Assembly: GCA_913043285.1 (NCBI GenBank)
Contig: CAJWML010000020.1
Span: 1 to 64,000 of the forward strand
Length of the DNA: 64,000 bases
DNA from: CAKZNE01 sp002695025
Lineage (GTDB): Bacteria > Bacteroidota > Bacteroidia > Flavobacteriales > Schleiferiaceae
Reading direction: 5' to 3'
Part shown: positions 35,020 through 45,900 of the stretch, piece after piece
How the letters are laid out: every line of letters begins with the position of its first letter
Position numbering within the stretch: position 1 is the stretch's first letter
Program-made: the position numbers and the translations under genes
Notes under the pieces: model-generated
What the model was told of the DNA's origin: nothing
Seen by the model: only the letters and a program-made list of their open reading frames with translations
The model's database searches: none

Positions 35020-38000
35020 ATGAGAAGAATTTTACTTTTATTTGGAATTATTGCATGCTGGATTACGGGTTATGGACAGGGTTCCTTTACCCTTAGTACA
35101 GCATCAGGTGTTAACTATGATGCCACCAACGGAGTAACCGGTAATTCTGCGATTACTTTTGTAATTGAGAATACCAATTCCACACCCTATATACTGGAGG
35201 GTGTAGATTACCATTTCAGTACCCATAGTAGTGGTACAAACGTAGACCTATGGTATACGGATTCTGACCTTTCTGGCACACCCAGTATTGCCAGTCCGGC
35301 CTGGACAAAGATTACCGCCTCCCCGGTGAATCTTACCATAACGTCCAATGGTTATATGCCGGTATTTACGGGTCTGAACTTTACTATTCCCGGAAATACG
35401 GTTTATCGTTTTGCGATACAATCTTCCAAGGACATTGATTACAGCGATAACAGTCCCCTGGCATCCCCCAATAATTTTTCAGCTAATGGGGTTACCCTTT
35501 ATGTAGGAGATCATACAATAGCCTCAAGCAACGTGGGGTATGGAGGCTCGTTTACCAGTCCTACTAATACTCCCCGCTTTTTTACCGGTGCCGTTACCTT
35601 GAAACAAGGCATAAGGGGTAATTGTACACCATTTACCAATTTTAGTACGGACAGTACCAGTGCTGTTGGAATAGAGGTAGATTGGACCCCAGGCAGCGGA
35701 AATACTTCCTTTTTTATGGAGTACGGACCGGCAGGATTTACTCCTGGTTCAGGTACTCCCATCACAGGAACCTATCCGGGCTCTCAACCACCCGTCTATA
35801 TTGGTGGGTTAAGCCCTGAAACGGATTACGATATTTATTTTGGGGAGATATGTAACTCTGGGGCGGATTCTGTGTTTTTCCCAGATCCTCAAACTGTTAC
35901 AACGGATCCCGTCTGTTTCCCGGTTAACTCCATCGCTTTAAATGGTGTTACCAGTTCAGGGGCTACGTTTACGGTAAATTCACCCGAAACCAACTTTGAC
36001 TATGAGTATGGTCCCACTGGCTTTATGCAGGGAACCGGTTCAACCGGAACCAGTGGTAACCCTGTTAGTATTACTGGCTTATCTGGCCAAACCACGTACG
36101 ATATATACGTAAGGTCCAATTGTACGGGTTCCGGTAACGGTGTTTCGGCAGTGTGGGTAGGCCCTTATACTTTTATTACGGCTTGTGCCCCACAAACAGG
36201 ACCTTATTACAATGGATTTGAAAATGATACTTTGGATGGTCCTCCTCTTTGCTGGGAGTCCTATGTTACCGGAACCAGTGCTTTTGTAGAAGTGGAGGAT
36301 TTTACCGGTACTGCGGCACCTTACGCGGGTACCCAGGCTCTGTACCTGTACAGCGGTAGTTCAAGTACTACTCCAGGGCAGGATACACTGGTGGCCATAT
36401 CCCCTCAGTTTACAGATCTTACTGCTGGTGATAAGCGTATTCGTTTCTGGGCCAATTCAGATAATCCTTCCTCACAGCTTATTGTGGGAACGTTGTCCAG
36501 CTCAGGTCCGGGTGCGGTGTTTACCCCGGTGGATACCATCACTTTTACTTCACAGGATACTTACCAGCAGGCAAACGTATACTTTACGGCAGCCAATGGT
36601 TATAATGGTACTGATGAGTTTATAGCCCTGGCCCACAGCCTGGGAGCTACTTTTGAGTATATCCGGATTGATGAATTCAATTACGAAACCATTCCACCAT
36701 GTCCGGACCCTACCAATATCGTCATTGACTATGTAACCGGCACATCGGCTGGTTTCAGTTTTGATGCTTACGGTACCAGCTCTTTTGAATACGAAGTAGG
36801 ACCTACCGGTTTTGTGCAGGGCATGGGTACTATGGGAAGCGGAGGAAATCCTTTGATTATTAATGGTCTTAGCCCGGCTACATCCTATGATGTGTACATC
36901 CGGGCTGACTGCTCCGGTTCCGGTAACGGATCATCCAACTGGGTAGGTCCCGTTAACTTCAGTACAGGTTGTGCTGCGCCTACGGCTGTTACTCTGCCAT
37001 TCCTGGAAGATTTTGAGGGAGCTTCCGATACCATTGTTGGAAATAAAGCTGATGCTTATTGCCGTGCTGAAGTAGCCTGGAGTTTTGAAACGTCTTCTCA
37101 AACTGATGGCCGTTTGCAATTCAGTACCTATGCCAATGGAGGTAACCGTGGCGCTTCAATGGATGAAGTGGCAAATAATTTACCTGCCAATTACCTGATC
37201 GGTACCCTGGATATGTCCAATTATGACACCTCATCAACCAGTTTTTACTTGTTGAGTTTTTATCACAACAGTCATGGTGATGAAGTACATGCCGGGGATA
37301 GTGTATGGATCAGAGGAAGTGTCAATGATCCCTGGATCGGGGTATATGATCTGTATGCCAATCAAACCAATGGTACTTTTGTGCATGCTGCCGATATTGA
37401 CCTGAAAACGTCTCTAATCAGGGCTGGTCAGAATTTCTCCAGCACTTTCCAGATGAGGTTTGGGCAGCAGGATGATTCTCCTATTACATCCATGACGGCA
37501 ACGGACGGCAGGACTTTTGACGATATCATGATCGAAGAGATAAACTGCCTTGATCCACTTGGTTTTGAGGCTTTGAATGTTACGTCTTCAAGTGCCTCCC
37601 TGGTGTTTGACCAGATTGGTGATAATTACGAAGTGGAATACGGACCTTGTGGTTTCACACAGGGAACAGGAACAGCACTATCCGGTTCAGAGCCCTTTGC
37701 TGCAACCGGGCTTAACCCCAGTACATGTTATGAGGTATACGTGAGAAGAAATTGCGGAACGTCCTTTTCAAACTGGGTAGGCCCCTTTTCATTCACCACG
37801 GCTTGTACAGCCTTTACCGCTACTTATTACAACGGCTTTGAAAATGATTCATTGGATCTGCCACCGGTATGCTGGGAGGGCTACGTCACCGGTACCAGTG
37901 CCTTTGTAGAAGTGGAGGATTTTACTGGTACTGCCGCACCTTACGCGGGTGCCCAGGCTCTGTACCTATACAGTGGTAGTTCAAGCACTACCCCCGGTCA

Positions 38001-41000
38001 GGATACGCTTGTGGCCATAAGCCCACAGTTTTCAGATATGACGGCCGGAGATAAGCGCCTGGTTTTCCAAGCCAACTCTGACGGGCCTTCCAGTAAGCTT
38101 ATAATTGGTACTCTTCCCAACACCAATCCATCGGCTACTTTTACACCTTTGGATACGGTTACCTTTGGTGCCGCAGATACCTATGAGGAGGTAATAGTTT
38201 ACCTGACAGCCAGTAATGGCTACAACGGTACCGATGAGTACATTGGTTTGGTCCATAGCCTGGGAAGTACCTTCCAGTATGTAAGGATCGATGAGTTTAC
38301 CTATGAAACTATTCCTCCTTGCCCGGATCCATCTAAGTTGAGTATTACGGCCCTTACGGATGGTTCTGTGTCTTTTTCTTTTGATGCGTATGGCACCAGT
38401 TCCTTTGACTATGAGGTCGGCCCGTCTGGCTTTGTTCAGGGAACGGGAACAGTTTCCAGTGGTGGTAACCCCGGTACTATAACAGGCCTAACACCCAATA
38501 CAACTTATGACCTGTACATCAGGGCTAATTGTTCGGGTTCAGGAAACGGAACTTCCGGCTGGATAGGGCCCATCACGTTCACTACGCTATGTAACGCATT
38601 GATGGCTCCTTATTTTGAGAATTTTGAAACTTTCCCAATAGGTTTTTATGATGGTATAGACCAATGCTGGAGCGTTGAATCCAACAACCCGGGAACCACC
38701 CCCAGTGGAGGCTTCTCCTGGGAAGTGCGTAATACTCCGCAAACTACATCTACTAATACCGGTCCTAACGTAGACCATACTTTATATCCTTCATCAGGAG
38801 GTTCGTGGTTTCACTCGGATAACTCCGGTGGTACCTCAGGAGATTCCACTATGCTGTTATCTCCATTAGTGGATATATCGTCCCTAACCACTCCGGAACT
38901 GGAATATCATTTCCACAACTTCGCTGCTCCTACATCCGCCTTCAGGCAACCCCTGTACGTGGATATTTTTGACGGAGTAATGTGGCATACTAAAGTACAT
39001 GACATTGATTCTGTATTCCAGAGTTCAGGAACGGACCCCTGGAAGGATACGATCATAGACCTTGCGCCTTATAGTGCCAACGGAATAGTTCAGGTGCGTT
39101 TCCGTACCAAGATCACCCGTTCGTCAGGAGGTGCAGGAGATGTAGCCATTGATGATGTGCGCATCAGTGATCCTCCCACATGTCTGGATCCTACTAATCT
39201 GGGAGCCTTTAATATCCTTCCTTCTTCAGTAGACATCTACTGGGAAGAAACGGGCAGTGCTGCCAATTGGAATATAGAGTATGGCCCAGCTGGCTTTACA
39301 CCTGGATCAGGTACCTCAATGATGGTTAGTAATGACACGGTTAATCTTCCCGGTCTCATGCCTAATACTAGCTATGAGTTTTATGTACAGGCTGATTGCG
39401 GTTCAGACGGACCATCTTTCTGGATAGGACCTTATTCCTTTACCACGGCATGTACCGCTTTCACCGCGCCTTACTTCAATGATTTTGAAAGTGATGCGCT
39501 GGATGTGCCACCTTCCTGTTGGGATGCCTATGTAACCGCAACCACTGCCTTTGTTGAGGTTGAGGATTTCACCGGTACAGCCGCTCCTTATGCAGGTGCT
39601 CAGGCACTTTACCTGTACAGCGGTAATTCCAGTACCACACCCGGTCAGGATACACTTTTGGCGATCAGTCCTCAGTTCTCGGATATGCCGGCCGGTGATA
39701 AAAGGTTGGTATTCCAGGCTAACTCTGATGATCCTGTATCTAAACTGATCGTAGGAACGCTTCCAAATACCAATCCAGGAGCTACTTTCAGTCCATTGGA
39801 TACCATTCTGTTCCCCACACCGGATACCTACCAACAAGTAGTGGTGTATTTGACCACAGCTAATGGTTACAATGGAACTGATGAGTACATCGGTCTTATG
39901 CATAACCTGGGTGCTACGGTAGATTATGTGCGAATTGATGACTTCTCCTATGAGGTGATCCCCGCATGTCCCGATCCGGTTAATGTAGTATTGAACAGTG
40001 TGACCAATAGCTCTGCTACCTTTGGTTTTGATGCGTTTGGAACCAGTAGCTTTGATTATGAAGTGGGACCAACTGGTTTTACCCAGGGTGGTGGAACTAT
40101 CAGTTCCGGAGGTAACCCCGGAACGGTTACCGGGCTGAGTTCCAATACTACTTATGATGTATACATCCGTGCCAATTGTACTGGTTCCGGTAATGGAACT
40201 TCCAATTGGGTAGGTCCAATTACCTTCACTACGGTATGTGATCCTGTCATAGCGCCTTATCTTGAAGATTTCGAATCTTTTACAGTAGGTCAATACGATG
40301 GGGTGGAGAATTGCTGGAATTTTGTGTCCAATAACCCGGGAACCACCCCCAGTGGAGGCTTCTCCTGGGAAGTTCGCAATACTCCCCAAACTACCTCTAC
40401 TAATACCGGTCCTAACGTAGATAATACTTTGTACCCGAATTCAGGTGGTAAGTGGATCCATTCGGATAACTCCGGTGGTTCATCAGGAGATTCTACCATG
40501 TTGATTTCTCCGTTGGTAGATGTATCAGGTCTTACCAATCCTGAACTGGAGTACAACTTCCACAACTTCGCTGCCCCTACATCCACTTACAGGCAACCCC
40601 TTTACGTGGATATTTTTGACGGAGTAATGTGGCATACTAAAGTGCATGATATTGATTCCGTATTCCAGAGTTCTGGAACAGACCCCTGGAAGGATACGAT
40701 CATAGACCTTACACCTTATAGTGCCAACGGAATAATTCAGGTACGTTTCCGTACCAAGATCACCCGTTCGTCAGGAGGTGCAGGAGATGTGGCTATTGAT
40801 GATGTACGCATCAGTAATCCTCCTACCTGTCCTGATCCATCTGATCTTGGAGTTGGGAATATTACCACTACCTCCGCAGAAATTTTCTGGAAAGAAAATG
40901 GTTCGGCTATGATGTGGAATGTTCAGTACGGTCCTGCAGGATTCAGCCTGGGTGGAGGAAATCAGGTATCTGTAAGTAATGATACTACCACTCTTTCTCC

Positions 41001-42480
41001 CCTGAATGCTTCCTCTCCTTACGAGTTTTATGTTCAGGCAGATTGTGGTGGTAATGATACTTCCTTCTGGATAGGGCCTTTCAGTTTTGCAACCTTGTGT
41101 GCTACAGTGCCTGCGCCATATCTGGAAAATTTCGAAAGTCATACCGTAGGTCACTATGACGGAACGGATATATGCTGGGATTTTATTTCCAATAATCCAG
41201 GTACTACTCCCAGCGGAGGTTTCTCCTGGGAGGTTAGGAATACTCCTCAGACCACCTCTACAAATACAGGCCCTGCCGGTGACCATACCCTGTATCCGAA
41301 TACGGGTGGAAACTGGATCCATTCGGATAATTCAGGAGGTAGCTCCAATGATTCTACTCTTCTGGTATCTCCAATGATTGACATTTCGACTCTGTCTACT
41401 CCGGAATTGAAATACTATTTCCACAACTTCGCTGCTCCTACATCCGCTTACAGACAACCTCTGTACGTAGATATTTTTGACGGGGTAATGTGGCATTATA
41501 AGGTGCATGATATTGATTCCGTATTCCAGAGTGCCGCAACGGATCCCTGGAAGGATACGATCATAGACCTTACGCCCTACAGTGCCAGTGGTATAGTTCA
41601 GGTGCGTTTCCGTTCTCAGATCACCCGCTCATCAGGAGGTGCAGGAGATGTGGCTATTGATGATGTGAGTATTACCAATGCTGGAGGTTCGTTCTGCCCC
41701 GCACCAACCGGTGTAGGTGTTGTTGGTGTGGCCTGTGATACGGCCAATTTAGGCTGGACCAGTGCTGCCGGAAAACAATCACTCATCGAATACGGGCCTA
41801 CCGGCTTTACACTCGGCTCAGGAACCAAGGTTAATTATGTTATAAGTCCTTATTCCTTAACCGGACTTATGCCTAATACAACCTATGATTTCTATGTGGC
41901 TGATACTTGTGGTAACGATACCAGTGCCTGGGTTATGAGTAGCTTTACTACCGCCAATGGACCTATTTCCGCTGCATTTACGGCAACCAATGGAGCTCCA
42001 ACCGCAACTTTGCTTACCGTGAGCTTTGATGCCAGTGCTTCGGTGGGAGCTACTGCTTACAGCTGGGATTTTGGTGATGGTGCCAGTGGTACCGGTGTAA
42101 ATACCACTCATGACTATACGGCTAATGGAGCTTATCAGGTAACACTCACCGTTACCGGGCCTTGCGGCACAGCTACCCTTAGTGATAGTGTAACTATTGC
42201 TGGTGTAAGCCTGGAAGAGAACCTGCTGAGTCGTAGTCTGGAGATCTATCCCAACCCTACCAGTGGTAAGGTAAATGTGAGTTTTGAAACAGAAGGATCA
42301 GAGCCCGCAGTTCTTACTATAATGGATCTTACCGGTAAAATAGTCCATAAGGTTAAATTCACGGATATCAACGGTCGCTATGACGGTGAAGTGGACATTA
42401 CCAAACTTGCACTCGGAACGTATATGTTGCGTGTGGAGAGTGGAAGTTTGAATGCTGTAAACAGGATTGTGAAACAGTAA
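35020..42480 (+). CDS. Giant T9SS-secreted protein 2: FN3 with three kinds of jelly-roll module
   Basis: A 2486-aa protein with a signal peptide (ending GYGQ, about residue 20) and the same N-terminal domain as the previous gene (about 22-200). FN3-like modules (GPxGFxxGxG) alternate with three module types. Type J (YYNGFEND, CWESYV, GTQALYLYSG, ISPQF) lies at about 36190-36700, 37805-38320 and 39445-39960. MAM-like modules with an HSDNSGG insert lie at 38605-39180, 40240-40825 and 41105-41690. Type U (LPFLEDFEGAS, NYLIGTLDMSNYDTSS, FDDIMIEE) occurs once at 36985-37540; this is the unit amplified in the gene at 52329. It ends with an FN3, a PKD (YSWDFGDG, 41960-42200) and a T9SS type A tail from about 42210. 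The three MAM copies are close to identical over long stretches even at DNA level. Confidence 0.88.
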   Translation: MRRILLLFGIIACWITGYGQGSFTLSTASGVNYDATNGVTGNSAITFVIENTNSTPYILEGVDYHFSTHSSGTNVDLWYTDSDLSGTPSIASPAWTKITASPVNLTITSNGYMPVFTGLNFTIPGNTVYRFAIQSSKDIDYSDNSPLASPNNFSANGVTLYVGDHTIASSNVGYGGSFTSPTNTPRFFTGAVTLKQGIRGNCTPFTNFSTDSTSAVGIEVDWTPGSGNTSFFMEYGPAGFTPGSGTPITGTYPGSQPPVYIGGLSPETDYDIYFGEICNSGADSVFFPDPQTVTTDPVCFPVNSIALNGVTSSGATFTVNSPETNFDYEYGPTGFMQGTGSTGTSGNPVSITGLSGQTTYDIYVRSNCTGSGNGVSAVWVGPYTFITACAPQTGPYYNGFENDTLDGPPLCWESYVTGTSAFVEVEDFTGTAAPYAGTQALYLYSGSSSTTPGQDTLVAISPQFTDLTAGDKRIRFWANSDNPSSQLIVGTLSSSGPGAVFTPVDTITFTSQDTYQQANVYFTAANGYNGTDEFIALAHSLGATFEYIRIDEFNYETIPPCPDPTNIVIDYVTGTSAGFSFDAYGTSSFEYEVGPTGFVQGMGTMGSGGNPLIINGLSPATSYDVYIRADCSGSGNGSSNWVGPVNFSTGCAAPTAVTLPFLEDFEGASDTIVGNKADAYCRAEVAWSFETSSQTDGRLQFSTYANGGNRGASMDEVANNLPANYLIGTLDMSNYDTSSTSFYLLSFYHNSHGDEVHAGDSVWIRGSVNDPWIGVYDLYANQTNGTFVHAADIDLKTSLIRAGQNFSSTFQMRFGQQDDSPITSMTATDGRTFDDIMIEEINCLDPLGFEALNVTSSSASLVFDQIGDNYEVEYGPCGFTQGTGTALSGSEPFAATGLNPSTCYEVYVRRNCGTSFSNWVGPFSFTTACTAFTATYYNGFENDSLDLPPVCWEGYVTGTSAFVEVEDFTGTAAPYAGAQALYLYSGSSSTTPGQDTLVAISPQFSDMTAGDKRLVFQANSDGPSSKLIIGTLPNTNPSATFTPLDTVTFGAADTYEEVIVYLTASNGYNGTDEYIGLVHSLGSTFQYVRIDEFTYETIPPCPDPSKLSITALTDGSVSFSFDAYGTSSFDYEVGPSGFVQGTGTVSSGGNPGTITGLTPNTTYDLYIRANCSGSGNGTSGWIGPITFTTLCNALMAPYFENFETFPIGFYDGIDQCWSVESNNPGTTPSGGFSWEVRNTPQTTSTNTGPNVDHTLYPSSGGSWFHSDNSGGTSGDSTMLLSPLVDISSLTTPELEYHFHNFAAPTSAFRQPLYVDIFDGVMWHTKVHDIDSVFQSSGTDPWKDTIIDLAPYSANGIVQVRFRTKITRSSGGAGDVAIDDVRISDPPTCLDPTNLGAFNILPSSVDIYWEETGSAANWNIEYGPAGFTPGSGTSMMVSNDTVNLPGLMPNTSYEFYVQADCGSDGPSFWIGPYSFTTACTAFTAPYFNDFESDALDVPPSCWDAYVTATTAFVEVEDFTGTAAPYAGAQALYLYSGNSSTTPGQDTLLAISPQFSDMPAGDKRLVFQANSDDPVSKLIVGTLPNTNPGATFSPLDTILFPTPDTYQQVVVYLTTANGYNGTDEYIGLMHNLGATVDYVRIDDFSYEVIPACPDPVNVVLNSVTNSSATFGFDAFGTSSFDYEVGPTGFTQGGGTISSGGNPGTVTGLSSNTTYDVYIRANCTGSGNGTSNWVGPITFTTVCDPVIAPYLEDFESFTVGQYDGVENCWNFVSNNPGTTPSGGFSWEVRNTPQTTSTNTGPNVDNTLYPNSGGKWIHSDNSGGSSGDSTMLISPLVDVSGLTNPELEYNFHNFAAPTSTYRQPLYVDIFDGVMWHTKVHDIDSVFQSSGTDPWKDTIIDLTPYSANGIIQVRFRTKITRSSGGAGDVAIDDVRISNPPTCPDPSDLGVGNITTTSAEIFWKENGSAMMWNVQYGPAGFSLGGGNQVSVSNDTTTLSPLNASSPYEFYVQADCGGNDTSFWIGPFSFATLCATVPAPYLENFESHTVGHYDGTDICWDFISNNPGTTPSGGFSWEVRNTPQTTSTNTGPAGDHTLYPNTGGNWIHSDNSGGSSNDSTLLVSPMIDISTLSTPELKYYFHNFAAPTSAYRQPLYVDIFDGVMWHYKVHDIDSVFQSAATDPWKDTIIDLTPYSASGIVQVRFRSQITRSSGGAGDVAIDDVSITNAGGSFCPAPTGVGVVGVACDTANLGWTSAAGKQSLIEYGPTGFTLGSGTKVNYVISPYSLTGLMPNTTYDFYVADTCGNDTSAWVMSSFTTANGPISAAFTATNGAPTATLLTVSFDASASVGATAYSWDFGDGASGTGVNTTHDYTANGAYQVTLTVTGPCGTATLSDSVTIAGVSLEENLLSRSLEIYPNPTSGKVNVSFETEGSEPAVLTIMDLTGKIVHKVKFTDINGRYDGEVDITKLALGTYMLRVESGSLNAVNRIVKQ

Positions 42481-42967
42481 GGTTGAATTAAGGGAGCGTG
42501 TAACTTAACACGTCACTATCAATAAAGGAGCCCCCCGAATTTCGGGGGGCTTTTTATTTTACCATAGGAAGGAACGCACCCAATACAGAAGCATTATTCC
42601 ATATTCTACAAGTCGTTAATATTTTAAAATGTCTCTTTAACTCATTAAAAGATATCTTTTAAACAGTAAGTCGTGTAATATGTGTCTCGCCATCAGAAAA
42701 TTACATCTGTTCTGAAAGTTTGTTATTTACCTTGCGCAGGAGAATAATCAAGCCGTGGATCAGATAAATGAACTATAAATATTTCTGTAAGAAATTATGG
42801 GTTTTTTTGGTGGAGCTGACCCTTTTACATCTTTTCCTTCGTACTAAGTAGTAACAAGAATGATTAGCTATTCTAACCCAAAAACTGTTTTCAATCCCGC
42901 CATTGGAAGAAATTTCAATAGGATGGGATCGTGCTGTTTACCCAAAAATTAAATTAAATACATCAAA
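42481..42967. other. Intergenic region before giant protein 3
   Basis: Apart from the terminator at 42529, these 487 bases are AT-rich and hold no recognisable gene. The roughly 400 bases between terminator and ATG 42968 are longer than the other spacers in the cluster (192 and 175 bases) and may contain the promoter and a long leader, but no consensus -7 box was found. Confidence 0.5.
42529..42558 (+). terminator. Rho-independent terminator after giant protein 2
   Basis: Perfect stem AGCCCCCCGAA / TTCGGGGGGCT around a single central T (in practice a small loop), followed by TTTTATTTT, about 50 bases after the stop codon. Confidence 0.9.
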
Positions 42968-45900
42968 ATGAGGAGACTATTATTAGCAGTAAGCCTGTTG
43001 ATCTCGTGGGTGTCGTTGGCTCAAACGTACACTTTCACGAATGCGGGCGCAAACGGGGCAACCGGCCCCAATCAGGCTCAAATTGATGCCGCGTATACCG
43101 GCACAGATTTACAAGGAAACGTAATTTCCGCAGGGGGTATCCAGGAATGGACTGTCCCTTTTTCCGGGGTGTACCACATAGATGCCACCGGAGCTTCGGG
43201 TGGTGGTGAAGGTAGATCTTCTAATGCAGGAGGTCTTGGTGCCAGCATGAGTGGTGATTTTTTACTCAATCAAGGCGATGTGATTCGGATCCTGGTTGGC
43301 CAGAAAGGTGAGGATGGTTGTGGAGCCGGAGGTGGCGGAGGAGGTACTTACGTAGTGCGAAATGGTACCCTTTTGTTAGCTGCAGGTGGCGGTGGCGGTG
43401 CCACCAGCGATAATAATGGCGGACCTGCTCTAACTGGTTTTGATGGAGGAAATGATTTCCCCGGAGGAACAACACCCGGAGGAATTGGAGGTGGCGGAGG
43501 AGATGTTTGTACCGGAGGATCCAGTGTTAGTCATGGTGGTGCTGGTGCAGGCTATTTAGGAGATGGAGCTACTGCCCCAGTAGGACTAAGCGGTTTTTCA
43601 AATGGAGAAGGAGGTAAAGCTTTTGTCAATGGCGGAACTGGAGGCGCGCAATCACCTTTAGTTGCAGGTGAGCCCGTAGGCGGTTTTGGCGGTGGCGGTG
43701 GTGTTACCAGTTGTACCGTTGGTGGTGGCGGTGGTGGTGGTTATTCCGGTGGAGCCGGAGGCCAACAGATAAATAGTTGTACGCCAGGTATCGGCCGCTC
43801 CGGTGGTGGCGGTGGCGGCTCGTATAACGCTGGATTTAACCCGGTTAATGTTGCCGGTACTCACAACGGTAACGGTAGTGTATCAATCGCAGTACCTCTT
43901 TCCGGAGGCCATAACGATGCCGGAGTAGCATTCCTTAATTCACCCATTGAATTCTGTCCCGGAAGCCAAACGGTTTCTGTAACTATTAACAACTATGGTG
44001 AAAATATCGTAAACGGTGTTAACGTTAACTGGAGTGTTGATGGTGCTACTCAAGCACCAGTTGCTGTTTCTACCCCTCTTGATATATATGGAGGAACCGG
44101 AAGTTCTACTCTTCAGGTAACCTTGGGTAACTATACATTTGCCAGTGGTGTGGCTTATGATGTTCGTGTCTGGACTTCTAGTCCAAACGGTGTGACCGAC
44201 ACCGTACCTTCCAATGACACATTGAAAATAACCCTAATGTCGGGTCTTTCTGCACCCATCGGGTTCACTTCATCTAATGTGAACTCGTTCAGTGTTGATT
44301 TGAGCTGGTCGTTTACGGCCCCTGGTTATGAGATTATCTATGGGCCTACAGGTTTTAATCCGGCTACGGGGGGTACTGTTACTACTGCTTCTGCGTCTCC
44401 TTATACATTAAATACTCTATCCAGTACTACAGATTACGATATTTACCTTTACGCAACCTGCGGTGGCGGTGTAACCAGTGATACGGTAGGACCCATCAGT
44501 ATTACTACCTTATGTGCTCCTGTTGATATATTATCTGGAACGTATACCATTGATGGTTCTCAACCTACCGGAGGAACAAACTTTAATTCGTTTACTGATC
44601 TTACCAATAAACTGAATACCTGTGGTATCTCCGGGCCGGTAACTTTTAATATTCAGCCGGGAACCTATACGGATAAGCTGCATTTATTCAGTATTTCCGG
44701 GGTGTCATCTGTCAACACTATAACTTTTAATGGTACCGGACAGGATACACTTATCTGGGATCAGACCGGTGAACAGGCAGCCGTATTATTGGATAATACC
44801 CAATTTGTGACCCTTAACAATATGGTTATAGTTAATGAAAAGGGTTCTGAAGCCTGGGGGGTTTTATTAATTAATAATTCAGACGGATGTACTATTAGTA
44901 ATACTACCATACTGATGGATTCTACTTCTACCTCTTCAGATAATACTGCTATTCTTGTGTCCAGCGATTATGATGATGACCTGACTGAAGGTGGGGATGT
45001 AGATAACCTCACCATAACAGGTTGTACTATTGTAGGGGGGTACTATGCCTTGAATTTGGAAGGAAAAGCAACCGATGACCCTTCCTTTGATTACATCATT
45101 ACGGATAATGAGATCCGTCAGTTTTACATAGCCGCTATTTATGCTGATGAATTGGAAAATATTGAGATCAGCAGAAACACCATTTTCACGGATCGCGGAA
45201 CCTCTACTGGTGATGGCTTATACCTTTTGGATATCAATAACTATCATATTGAAGGTAACAACATCAGCGTAGGTGACTACGGACTCTATATTTCCAACGG
45301 AAACGAAAACTATACAGTAACCACTAACTCTACCATTATTAATAACATGGTGCTGAGTACCAGTGATTACGCAATGTATCTAAACGATTTTGATAATACC
45401 GATATCTTCCATAATACTTCATTAGGAGAGCCGGGAATACGTATCAATGAGCAGGAAGCTGCTGATATCCGGAATAACATTTTTGCCTCTACCGGTGATT
45501 ATGCCTTTGAATCAGATGGTGCACTGGGTAGCGGAGATGTGGTAAATTACAACCTGTATTACAGCCCGGTAGCTTTGCCTTTGCATGTAGGACTAAATGA
45601 TTTCGCTAACCTTCGTGACTGGAAAGTGGCTGATCCTTCCAATAACGTTAACTCTTTGGAGGGAGACCCCATTTTTGCAAGTGCTTCAGACCTTCATATT
45701 GAAGGAGCACTGGCTAACGAATCAGGCGATAATAGCGTAGGTGTTACCATAGATGTTGATGGAGATACACGCCCTTCAGGCGGAGCCACTATTGTAGATA
45801 TAGGAGCGGATGAGTATGTACCTCCGGTGTGCCCTCAAGTGGCTGGGTTTACGGTTGACGTCCTTGGCTTTAATGACGTTACCTTCTCTTTTGAAAATAT

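Noticed and set aside
39403..40389. 328-codon open frame on the minus strand within giant gene 2
   Set aside because: Antisense of FN3/jelly-roll repeats with Thr/Ser-rich complement; the plus-strand frame is continuous and has clear domains.
43300..43860. Polyglycine stretch as frameshifted or low-complexity artefact
   Set aside because: The frame continues correctly on both sides and the order of motifs matches a known glycine-rich receptor domain.
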